Shown piece by piece: positions 17,245-24,060 of a stretch of 64,000 nt of DNA. How positions within the stretch are numbered: position 1 is the first letter of the stretch; each line of letters begins with the position of its first letter. Source of the stretch: Corynebacterium halotolerans (lineage in GTDB: Bacteria; Actinomycetota; Actinomycetes; Mycobacteriales; Mycobacteriaceae); contig NZ_JVMD01000023.1 of the NCBI RefSeq assembly GCF_001056295.1, positions 124,001 through 188,000 on the forward strand, written 5' to 3'. The translations under genes and the position numbers were made by a program. The notes under the pieces were generated by a model. The model was not told where the DNA came from and ran no database searches. It saw nothing but the letters and a program-made list of their open reading frames with translations.

Positions 17245-19470
17245 TCACCATGTGTCCTCGTCCTGGACACGGTGGGCGGTGGCGATCGGCTCGCGGAATG
17301 ACGTGCTGGTCCTGTCGTACACGGCTCGGTCGGGGCGGGGTACGTCAGTGGCCAGGCCACTGTCATCCCTGGTCAGAGTGTCGAGGGCGACCATCGGAAT
17401 CGACGTCAGCGAGTCGAGGTCCGCGTCCCAGCCTGGCTCGGCCTGCGGTGCGATACGCGGGGCCCATACCTCGCGGGATCGAATAATTGTCTGCCATTCG
17501 TCCCAGCCGGACTCGTCCGACCCCGCCCCGACCTTATCCGGCGACCAGATGTGGGGAGCCTGAAAAGCCTTGATGACCTCGCGTTTTCCGTCAGAGAGTT
17601 TGATAGTGCCCTTACCCCTCGACAATTTTCCGGTGGGAATGGAGGACAATGCGGGGTGTGCCGAATCATCAATTCCGAGGATTTTCTGCATTGCCATTGG
17701 CGACGCTTTTCCGAGGACAATGCGAATCGGCGTATTTGCGAGCCACGCATTTGGAATCGAATCGTCGCGGGGGTCCTGCGTGGCGAGAATAAGGTGAACG
17801 CGGAGGGAGCGACCCAATCGCAGAATTGAATCAATGGCGGAAAGAACTGCGGAACCGATTTCTTTATTCTGCTTATCTTTAGCCCAGCGGACGACCTCGG
17901 CAACCTCGTCAATCATGACGATTAGCGGGGGTGCGGGCGTTTTTCCCGCATACCCGCCCGCCTTCAATTCCGATACTTGTGCCTGTCGCCGATTCATCAC
18001 CGACTCTGCATAAAAGATCGCCCGGGCGATTTCGGGCATTGTCGACGCTACATATCGAATTCCCGGTGCGGTGCCGTGACGTGCCAAAGAAATGTAATCA
18101 CCGCTGTTTTTACCGTCACATACGATGACCTCGGCTCCCTGTGCGAGGAGTGCCGATATCCACGACAGTGACGTCCAGGATTTGCCCGACCCCGTCGTAC
18201 CCACGACCAGGGCGTGCGGGGAGCTGGCGAGGTCAGCGGTGATGACCTCGCCGTCGATCGTCCGGCCCACGGGAATCGTGACGTCAACAGCCATGGCCCC
18301 GCCCTGCGTCGTGGCCCTCGGGAACTCGCTAGGGCGGGGATTCCATGTATCGGGCCACGACACTTTTTCCCCTGTACGCGGGAGTTTTACCCGAAGAAGC
18401 TTCGCGGTCGGATCGGGTGCTACGACCGTGCGGGTGGACCCCATGAGGCCTTGTAGGGCACTGACGGCGGACGATGGGACACTGCCCGGCGTCATACCCG
18501 CCGGGAGCTTGAGGTCCACCCACAGGGCGTCACCGTCAATGCCGTGTGCCACGGGGATCGGACACCCGCTCATGACCTCGACTTTTTCACCGTCCGGCAT
18601 GGTGATCGACTCGTAGGTGCACAGCGGGCGGGGGAAATCCGATGGGGAAATCGAGCCCTCTAGGAGACGTGCCGGTGACCCCGTGATGGCCTTGGACACG
18701 ACCCACGCTCGCTCACGGATTCGACCGCCGGCCCAGGCCATGGACGCGTCCTCGACTACGGCACGGGAGGCGTCCATGAGCACCGCATACTCGGCTTTAC
18801 CTCGGGAAATGCGGGCTTTGACCGCTGTGGGAGCGTACGCGGTGTACCGACCCGCGTCGTCCCTCTCGCCTCGGATGGAGACGGAGCGGAGACGATCGTC
18901 GGCGTAGATGACGTCGCGGATGGCGGTGATGACCTCGCTGTGTGCGATGGGTGTGCGGATGGCCCAGCCGACACCGCCGGGCTCCTGCCAGACCTCCATA
19001 GAGTCCTGACGGGCCACGCCCTCGCACAAATCGGGGTCTAGCAGGGGCAACGCCGTCGCCAGGTCCTCGGCGGTGAGGGGTCGCCACTGCCCCGCCCGGC
19101 CCCCGCTCTCGCTCTCGGGGAGGTAGAAATCTATGCCCTCGACCGCGTAGCTCAGCAAATCCACCATGCTCGTCGCCCCCCACATCATCGACGGCAGATC
19201 ATCCTCCTGCTCCTCCTCTGCGGGGGAATCGGGGGAATCGGCATTGTCGCAGGTAGACGGCTCGATCTGCGGGGTTTTTAGATCGTCGGATGACGTATCA
19301 CCCTCGGGCGGATTTTCATCGCCTCTACGGGCGTCCTGGGGCGTATCTGGAATCGAGGGCTCCTCGACGTCGCGTGTCTCGCCGGTGGGCGTGGCTCCGG
19401 CGGGTGGGGCGACGCCTTCTCGGACCCACACCTCGTAGAAATCCGTGGTCAGATACAGAATTTCCTTCAC
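17245..19470 (-). CDS. FtsK/SpoIIIE-type DNA translocase (TraB-like)
   Basis: A 741-residue ATPase. Residues 1-100 are acidic and low in complexity, 100-400 are a poorly conserved middle, and the RecA-like motor follows with Walker A G-T-T-G-S-G-K-S (424-431) and Walker B L-I-V-M-I-D-E-V (Asp521). R-S-L-R-V-H-L-I-L-A-T-Q-D-P is the family's post-Walker-B signature. No membrane segment is evident at the N-terminus, unlike chromosomal FtsK. In AICEs a single FtsK-like protein moves double-stranded DNA between cells, so transfer is the likely job. GTG start at 19470 follows GAGGAGCTGAC. Divergent promoter shared with the RHH operon. Confidence 0.85.
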   Translation of the reverse strand: MKEILYLTTDFYEVWVREGVAPPAGATPTGETRDVEEPSIPDTPQDARRGDENPPEGDTSSDDLKTPQIEPSTCDNADSPDSPAEEEQEDDLPSMMWGATSMVDLLSYAVEGIDFYLPESESGGRAGQWRPLTAEDLATALPLLDPDLCEGVARQDSMEVWQEPGGVGWAIRTPIAHSEVITAIRDVIYADDRLRSVSIRGERDDAGRYTAYAPTAVKARISRGKAEYAVLMDASRAVVEDASMAWAGGRIRERAWVVSKAITGSPARLLEGSISPSDFPRPLCTYESITMPDGEKVEVMSGCPIPVAHGIDGDALWVDLKLPAGMTPGSVPSSAVSALQGLMGSTRTVVAPDPTAKLLRVKLPRTGEKVSWPDTWNPRPSEFPRATTQGGAMAVDVTIPVGRTIDGEVITADLASSPHALVVGTTGSGKSWTSLSWISALLAQGAEVIVCDGKNSGDYISLARHGTAPGIRYVASTMPEIARAIFYAESVMNRRQAQVSELKAGGYAGKTPAPPLIVMIDEVAEVVRWAKDKQNKEIGSAVLSAIDSILRLGRSLRVHLILATQDPRDDSIPNAWLANTPIRIVLGKASPMAMQKILGIDDSAHPALSSIPTGKLSRGKGTIKLSDGKREVIKAFQAPHIWSPDKVGAGSDESGWDEWQTIIRSREVWAPRIAPQAEPGWDADLDSLTSIPMVALDTLTRDDSGLATDVPRPDRAVYDRTSTSFREPIATAHRVQDEDTW

Positions 19471-19497
19471 GTCAGCTCCTCAATAGAAAGTATGTTT

Positions 19498-19541
19498 CAT
19501 TGTGTCCACATGTCATTATATAATGAAGACTGGACATAATG
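19498..19541. promoter_or_regulatory. Symmetric divergent promoter/operator between translocase and RHH operon
   Basis: Nested perfect dyad: CATT, one base, TGTCCA, five bases, CATTATATAATG, five bases, TGGACA, one base, AATG, centred at 19519/19520. The core contains TATAAT on both strands (19519-19524 plus, 19520-19515 minus). Each has a plausible -35 at 18-bp spacing (TTTCAT, TTCCAT). One repressor bound here would shut both transcripts; the adjacent ribbon-helix-helix protein is the obvious candidate. Confidence 0.8.
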
Positions 19542-19565
19542 GAACCGATCTTTGAAGGAGATCAA

Positions 19566-19736
19566 ATGGGCTCGAATACGGTCTCGGATCACATCGCGTG
19601 GACTGTGCGTGTGCCGAGAGAAACACGCCGTCAGGCCAAAACTCTGGCGGGAATCTACGACTCCACATTCGGTGCAGTAATCGAGAGTGCGATCGAAGCG
19701 GAATACAAGAAGGCAATGGAGGAGGTAGGACAGTGA
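19566..19736 (+). CDS. Small ribbon-helix-helix-like DNA-binding protein
   Basis: A 56-residue protein. A predicted strand (H-I-A-W-T-V-R-V-P) is followed by two helices (R-E-T-R-R-Q-A-K-T-L-A-G-I-Y and T-F-G-A-V-I-E-S-A-I-E-A-E-Y-K-K-A), the size and pattern of RHH/CopG-type repressors. ATG at 19566 has a strong GAAGGAGATCAA site; an upstream ATG at 19539 lies inside the promoter dyad and is unlikely. It probably binds the symmetric operator at 19498-19541. Its stop overlaps the next GTG (GTGA). Confidence 0.75.
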   Translation: MGSNTVSDHIAWTVRVPRETRRQAKTLAGIYDSTFGAVIESAIEAEYKKAMEEVGQ

Positions 19737-20236
19737 CCACGATTTTCAGCATCATCATCGCCGGTGCCCTCGCCTTTATGGCCGTGGCCGTCGGATCGGG
19801 GACAAATCGAGAAATCGAGTACGCAGGTGAGGCGACTACGGTCAAAGTCCCCGCGACTGCGGGTGACCACGTACTGCGGGTAATCCTCGCAATCCTTGCC
19901 GTGACCTCGCTGACCCTGCCCGCTCTACACGGCGGGTGGCTCCTGGTGCTCATCGTCCTGATCGCCGTCGTGGTCCTCGCGATTTTCGGCCGGGGTGCTG
20001 AGGCGGAGCAGACACGCCTGGACGACGCGGAGAATGCGTGGCGTGCCGAGATGTGGGAAGCCGAGCGGGCGGAGGCCGAGCGTGCGTCCGAAGCCATGCT
20101 CGCTGAGGCTCGTGCAAACGCTGAGGCCATGCGTCAGGAGCAACGCTCTGACCCCGCATATCGCCGTGCTGAGGCGGAGGCTCGACTGCGTGGACTCATC
20201 GCTGGTGGAGGAGCAGGGGAGGAGGACTCACTATGA
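19733..20236 (+). CDS. Membrane protein with C-terminal coiled coil, unknown
   Basis: A 167-residue protein starting at GTG, overlapping the RHH gene by four bases. One N-terminal hydrophobic segment (5-20) and a hairpin of two (about 46-62 and 66-83) are followed by a long Ala/Glu/Arg-rich heptad region (about 88-150: E-A-E-Q-T-R-L-D-D-A-E-N-A-W-R-A-E-M-W-E-A and onward) that should form a cytoplasmic coiled coil. No family is recognised. Coupling to its neighbours suggests a membrane complex: conjugal spread, entry exclusion or an anti-phage device are all possible. Confidence 0.7.
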   Translation: MTTIFSIIIAGALAFMAVAVGSGTNREIEYAGEATTVKVPATAGDHVLRVILAILAVTSLTLPALHGGWLLVLIVLIAVVVLAIFGRGAEAEQTRLDDAENAWRAEMWEAERAEAERASEAMLAEARANAEAMRQEQRSDPAYRRAEAEARLRGLIAGGGAGEEDSL

Positions 20237-21240
20237 GGACGCCACTGACTCCCGTGACCCGCCCGGTCATCGCCACAGTGACCGCCTCGCTCGGTGCGTG
20301 GGCCACTCTCGGCGGGGTGATCGACGGCGACCCGCTGAGTCCGACGACGGCGGTGCGGGTGGCGGTGACGATGGCCGTGGCGGTCCTCGTGATCGCCCTC
20401 GCGGTGCCGGCCATGACCGCCCGCCCCGCCCTGCCGACGGAGGTGTCGAGTAGTGCTGACGCCCGCCGTGCGGGAGTCCTCAAAGCTCGGGCTGTCGGCT
20501 GGCTCGTGGCCGTGACGGTGCCCCTCGCAGTACCTCTCGCGGTTCTCGCGGAGGGCCGGACCGCCCTCCTCGTGCTCATCGTCTGCATGACCCCCGCGGG
20601 AGCCATCGCGACCCTCGCGACGTGGCGTGCGGTGGGCGGTGGACGGGGCGTGGTCCAGCCCTCGGCGGTGCATGGCGTGGTAGTCCTCGCGGGTGCTGTG
20701 ACGGGCTCGTGGATGACCGCGTGGTGGACCCTGATCGTCGGTGAACACCTGTCGGTCGGCAACCCCGCGAGTGCGACATTCGGGGCCCTGGCGATCGCCG
20801 GAATCGGTCTCGCGGGCCTCGTCGGAGGAGCCATCATCTACTACTGGCCAGCCGACGATACGACGTCGAATCGCACTGCCGAGACGGTCCGTCCGACACC
20901 ACTGACGACACGGCTCCATGAGGCCGGCCGCCTCGATTCGCACACGTGGACGGCCCTCGAAATCGATGGCCGGACGCCGTCGCTCCGCCTCGTGTCCTGG
21001 CGTCAGATCGATGACGTCGAGGGCATCCCCGCCGTCGAAATCGTCGTCGTGAGAGACGACGACACGGCACATGACCCGGACTGGTCAGCGGTCAGTCGCT
21101 GGGTCGGTCGGAGGATCGCAGAGACCTCGCGGACGGGCCGACGCCACAGCCTGATCGTCGTCGATGAGGCACCCCCCGCACAGCAAAAACAATCATCGAA
21201 ATACGCCTCGGCACGAGGCGGTAGAGGAGACAGAAAATGA
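20233..21240 (+). CDS. Six-span membrane protein with cytoplasmic C-terminal domain, unknown
   Basis: A 335-residue protein; its ATG overlaps the preceding stop (ATGA). Six hydrophobic segments lie at about 11-29, 38-60, 78-98, 103-123, 138-160 and 175-198. Residues 215-335 form a soluble domain with strands such as S-L-R-L-V-S-W and P-A-V-E-I-V-V-V-R-D-D-D, then W-V-G-R-R-I-A and a Gln/Lys-rich end. The architecture is not one I can name. Third gene of the coupled module; its stop overlaps the next ATG. Confidence 0.7.
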   Translation: MRTPLTPVTRPVIATVTASLGAWATLGGVIDGDPLSPTTAVRVAVTMAVAVLVIALAVPAMTARPALPTEVSSSADARRAGVLKARAVGWLVAVTVPLAVPLAVLAEGRTALLVLIVCMTPAGAIATLATWRAVGGGRGVVQPSAVHGVVVLAGAVTGSWMTAWWTLIVGEHLSVGNPASATFGALAIAGIGLAGLVGGAIIYYWPADDTTSNRTAETVRPTPLTTRLHEAGRLDSHTWTALEIDGRTPSLRLVSWRQIDDVEGIPAVEIVVVRDDDTAHDPDWSAVSRWVGRRIAETSRTGRRHSLIVVDEAPPAQQKQSSKYASARGGRGDRK

Positions 21241-21623
21241 CGCACGCAATCTACGCAAGCCCCACTCAGGACGCACTCTCCCGCATGGGTACGGAGACGG
21301 TGACGAGCATCGGACGAGGGCTCGGCCAGAGTGTCCGCGACATCCTCGCCACGCCCCGCACTGAGGCAGGTGACGTGACCATCCACGGAGTGCTCGCGGT
21401 GGCCCGCAAGCTCGATGAGATTGAGGCCATCTGCCGTGAGGCGAGGCACAATCTCATCGCCGTCGCCGGTGCTCAGATGTCCCACGGCGACGTGGCGTCG
21501 TCGGTCGGGTGCAGTACCAAAACGGTGTCGAATGACCGCTCTCGCATCCGCCACATCACGTCGGCCCTGCCGACAGATTTTACGCTCGGCGACGACGGTC
21601 GCTGGTACCTCTCACAGGACTGA
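21237..21623 (+). CDS. Helix-turn-helix protein, last gene of the coupled module
   Basis: A 128-residue protein with ATGA overlap to the preceding gene. Residues 78-105 (Q-M-S-H-G-D-V-A-S-S-V-G-C-S-T-K-T-V-S-N-D-R-S-R-I) form a good HTH in which the recognition helix follows G-C-S-T-K-T. The N-terminal half is helical (V-A-R-K-L-D-E-I-E-A-I-C-R-E-A-R). It may regulate the module or bind the repeat region that begins 50 bp downstream. A rho-independent terminator follows. Confidence 0.72.
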   Translation: MTHAIYASPTQDALSRMGTETVTSIGRGLGQSVRDILATPRTEAGDVTIHGVLAVARKLDEIEAICREARHNLIAVAGAQMSHGDVASSVGCSTKTVSNDRSRIRHITSALPTDFTLGDDGRWYLSQD

Positions 21624-21647
21624 TCGCCAATCGAACACAACCCCGCG

Positions 21648-21677
21648 TCGACGTCGACGCGGGGTTGTTTCGTGCCC
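21648..21677 (+). terminator. Terminator of the four-gene module
   Basis: Hairpin arms AACCCCGCGTCGA and TCGACGCGGGGTT followed by GTTT. It lies 25 bp after the HTH gene. Confidence 0.8.
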
Positions 21678-21988
21678 TCGAAATCGCCACTACGGATGAC
21701 CTCGAAATGACCACTACGAGACTGCCTACGAACCCCGCCGAGGAGGAGTCTCGGCGGTCGATTTCACCGGATTTTTGCCTGCCCCCTGCCCTGGGGAGCC
21801 CCCTATGACCCTCCTGTGACCCGATCTGAGATTGGCGACCTGCGGAAATGATGAAATTGAGTCCCAAACTTCCATCATTTCGCGTTCCGGACTTCCCCCT
21901 CAAATGTCGTCATCTCCTCGATTTCGCGTTCCGGACTTCCCCCTCGACCTGGGAGAATGATGATGGTAGAAGTTTCGACTTCCCCCTC
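21676..21988. repeat. Mixed direct repeats in gene-free region
   Basis: A 20-bp unit with core CCTCGAAAT and CCACTACG occurs at 21676-21695 and 21700-21719. A 25-bp unit (ATTTCGCGTTCCGG then ACTTCCCCCTC) occurs at 21877-21901 and 21921-21945, with a shortened third copy at 21973-21988. No convincing gene lies here. The region is between two terminators and immediately precedes the 12-bp array. Confidence 0.75.
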
Positions 21989-22019
21989 AGAATTCGTAAC
22001 TTCCATACCCCATTTTTCA

Positions 22020-22127
22020 CTACGGCCACCACTACGACCCTCACTACAGGTACCGCTACAGACGGCACTACAGGGCACCGTACAGCCGTCGATACGACTC
22101 CCGCTACAGGTATCACTACGAAAATCC
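22020..22127. repeat. Nine-unit 12-bp-periodic array
   Basis: TAC occurs at 22021, 22033, 22045, 22057, 22069, 22081, 22093, 22105 and 22117, an exact 12-bp period over nine units. The consensus is CTACRRNNNNCR, for example CTACAGGTACCG and CTACAGGTATCA. Such an array fits binding sites for a multimeric protein: transfer-ATPase recognition sites (clt), initiator iterons or partition sites. A tetrapeptide-repeat reading frame runs through it but has no ribosome-binding site. Confidence 0.8.
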
Positions 22128-22157
22128 GTGCGACCGTCTGCGTGGCGTACAGAGGCT

Positions 22158-22284
22158 AAAAACGAGGACCCCGCACAGCACTGTGCGGGGTGTCGTTTTG
22201 CTTCTCGCGGAGAGTGTGATCGACGCCGGATGACGTCGAAATCGGAGACGTGAAACGGCCCTCACACAGTGACGTGTGAGGGCC
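22158..22284. terminator. Two hairpin terminators
   Basis: Hairpin 1 (22158-22199): ACCCCGCACAG/CTGTGCGGGGT flanked by complementary A and T runs, ending TCGTTTT. Hairpin 2 (22255-22284): CGGCCCTCACAC/GTGTGAGGGCCG, placed to end the minus-strand gene stopping at 22298. Together with the terminator at 21648 they insulate the repeat region from transcription. Confidence 0.7.
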
Positions 22285-22297
22285 GTTCGGTGTCGTG

Positions 22298-22753
22298 TCA
22301 GGAGGCCGTGTCGCGTCTCATCGCGGGGACGATCGGGGGCCTCGCTGAGTGCTGTGCGGTGCCCTGCGTGAGTGCCGACGCGGGTGCCACGCGGGGTGTG
22401 AAATCGGCCCTCGCGGGGTCCTGTGCGGTGGCCGGAATTCGCGTCTGCCCGTCCCACGTGAGGAGTGAGCGACGCACGCGATCGACAGTAGTGTGGGCCG
22501 GGATACCGGCCACGCGGAGGAGCCGATTTGCCTCCATGACGATGGCCACGATGCCCGGCGGATCGGAGCGGAGAGCCCGTACCGCGTCGAGTGCTGTGCG
22601 GTAGCCGAGGCGGATGTGACCGACGGCTCCACGGCCCACGCGATCGATGGACTCGTGGACTGTGATCACACCATCCGGGGACAGCAGGAGTGCGTGGTCC
22701 CGGTCGGCGTAGAGGAGGGCGTGCGGGGTGGGGTGAGTATCAAATGAAAACAA
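22298..22753 (-). CDS. Hypothetical protein of the element
   Basis: About 151 residues if translation starts at TTG 22753, with AGAAAGG upstream. The frame stays open further upstream, but that part is Pro/Ser/His-rich and non-protein-like. The first 100 residues look structured (H-A-L-L-Y-A-D-R-D-H-A-L-L-L-S-P-D-G-V-I-T-V and V-A-I-V-M-E-A-N-R-L-L-R-V-A-G-I-P); the tail is Ala/Pro/Arg-rich. I recognise no family. It is followed by a hairpin and lies 103 bp downstream of the resolvase on the same strand. Confidence 0.5.
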   Translation of the reverse strand: MFSFDTHPTPHALLYADRDHALLLSPDGVITVHESIDRVGRGAVGHIRLGYRTALDAVRALRSDPPGIVAIVMEANRLLRVAGIPAHTTVDRVRRSLLTWDGQTRIPATAQDPARADFTPRVAPASALTQGTAQHSARPPIVPAMRRDTAS

Positions 22754-22856
22754 TGAACTTATACCTTTCTGATGTGACGGCGGTGCCGTCGATGTGGTGT
22801 GTGCGGTGCCGTGCGGGGTGTGTCGCTGGCCGAGCTTGGTCTCGGCCAGCGGTGCC

Positions 22857-23438
22857 TTAGGCGACTGCGGGGGGTGCGTGATCGACGGGGCGTCGTGCCC
22901 GCGCACGGTCGATGGTGCGGGTGCTGACGCCGAGGAGCTCGGCGGTCTCGCGGACTGTCCTGCCTGAGTCCCACAGGCTCCACACAAGCTCGATTTGGGC
23001 GTCGGTGAGGGCATGTGGACGCCCGATGTGCGTACCCGCTCTGCGTGCCCGGTCCATGCCGGCCTTCGTCCTCTCGATGAGGATTGCCCTCTCCATCTCG
23101 GCTATGCCTGCCATGACTGTGAGGACAAGCTGGCCGGTCGGCGTCGCGGTGTCAACACCCTCGCGGAGGAAGCGGAGCTCGACACCCCGCTGGGTGAGGT
23201 TCTCCACGATGGTGAGCATGTCGATTGACCTGCGTCCGAGTCTGTCAAGGGCGACGACGACGAGCGTGTCGCCCTCCTGTAGTCGATCGAGGAGAGCGTC
23301 GCGGAGCGGGAGTACCTGCGAGGCTCCACTCACGGTCTCGGTGATGATTTCCTCGCATCCAGCCTGTACCAGTGCCGGGATTTGATTCTCGGTGTCCTGG
23401 CGTCCGGTGCTGACTCGCGCGTATCCGTAAATGGTCAT
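22857..23438 (-). CDS. Serine recombinase (resolvase/invertase family)
   Basis: A 193-residue small serine recombinase: Y-G-Y-A-R-V-S-T-G-R-Q-D with nucleophile Ser10, then L-D-R-L-G-R-R and G-I-A-E-M-E-R-A-I-L-I-E-R-T, and a C-terminal helix-turn-helix (R-E-T-A-E-L-L-G-V-S-T-R-T-I-D-R-A). Complete by length and motifs. It acts by double-strand cleavage and strand rotation at short sites. In an element that already has a tyrosine integrase it probably resolves multimers or inverts a segment. Upstream, ATAAATC without a clear Shine-Dalgarno precedes the ATG. Confidence 0.9.
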   Translation of the reverse strand: MTIYGYARVSTGRQDTENQIPALVQAGCEEIITETVSGASQVLPLRDALLDRLQEGDTLVVVALDRLGRRSIDMLTIVENLTQRGVELRFLREGVDTATPTGQLVLTVMAGIAEMERAILIERTKAGMDRARRAGTHIGRPHALTDAQIELVWSLWDSGRTVRETAELLGVSTRTIDRARARRPVDHAPPAVA

Positions 23439-23514
23439 GATTTATGTCGTTCCTTTATGTCGTTGTCTGACCTGGGGAAATGCTGGGCGATCCGACATTT
23501 CCACAAGGGGGCGG

Positions 23515-23823
23515 TTATGGCGTATCTGGCGTATCTGAGTCGGTGTCGGCGGTGTCCATGGCGTCGAGGAGACCGCGTAGGACCTCATGTGTGGCCAGCG
23601 TCGTGTATCGGCCGGTCGGGTCGGTCTCGGAGTCGTACCGGCCATCGGTCAGGGCATACCCGGCGAGGAGGCCAAATGACGTGGAGATGGGGTGCACGTC
23701 CTCAGCGGGGAAATCCTCGGTGATCGGTGTGACCTGCGGGGTGGTGGCGGTGACGCCGTGGCCGACAAGCATGTCGAAGGAGACGCGGAAAAGGCGAGGT
23801 GGGGTGGGGGTTTGGTCGTGCAT
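23515..23823 (-). CDS. Hypothetical 102-residue protein
   Basis: Starts at ATG 23823 behind GAAAGGAACTCC, a good ribosome-binding site. The protein is acidic with a Pro-rich start and a Thr/Asp-rich end (D-T-A-D-T-D-S-D-T-P-D-T-P). The middle (R-L-F-R-V-S-F-D-M-L-V-G-H-G-V-T-A) looks like a strand-rich fold. No family recognised. It lies between the prim-pol pair and the resolvase in one minus-strand run. Confidence 0.6.
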   Translation of the reverse strand: MHDQTPTPPRLFRVSFDMLVGHGVTATTPQVTPITEDFPAEDVHPISTSFGLLAGYALTDGRYDSETDPTGRYTTLATHEVLRGLLDAMDTADTDSDTPDTP

Positions 23824-23903
23824 GGAGTTCCTTTCGGTTGAAAATTAGTTGGTGTGTGTCAATCAAATCTGACGGGGCGGTGCTCGGCGGGAGATGTGCG
23901 GGG

Positions 23904-24059
23904 TCATCGGCGTTCTCCTGTGGCGATCCAGTGCCGCGCCTCGGCCTCGGTCATCCAGACGTCGCCGTGGAGTGCTCGGAGCAGGCCGTCACTGCACCGG
24001 GCGATCGTCCGGCAATCATCGAGGTAGCGGACGATTTCCCAGGAATCGTGCGTGGTCAT
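23904..24059 (-). CDS. 51-residue protein coupled to prim-pol
   Basis: The ATG at 24059 starts one base after the prim-pol stop codon, so it is probably translated by reinitiation. The product (begins MTTHDSWEIVRYLDDCRTIA) is mostly helical with W-M-T-E-A-E-A-R-H-W-I-A-T-G-E-R-R at its end. Family unknown; a replication accessory is the simplest guess. Too short for comfort but well placed. Confidence 0.55.
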   Translation of the reverse strand: MTTHDSWEIVRYLDDCRTIARCSDGLLRALHGDVWMTEAEARHWIATGERR

Positions 24060-24060
24060 G

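Noticed and set aside
21957..22253. Reading frame with tetrapeptide repeats (L-R-P-S, L-Q-V-P and similar) through the 12-bp array
   Set aside because: No ribosome-binding site, composition dictated by the 12-bp DNA period, and a terminator hairpin inside the frame. A DNA-level array is the better explanation, though not proven.
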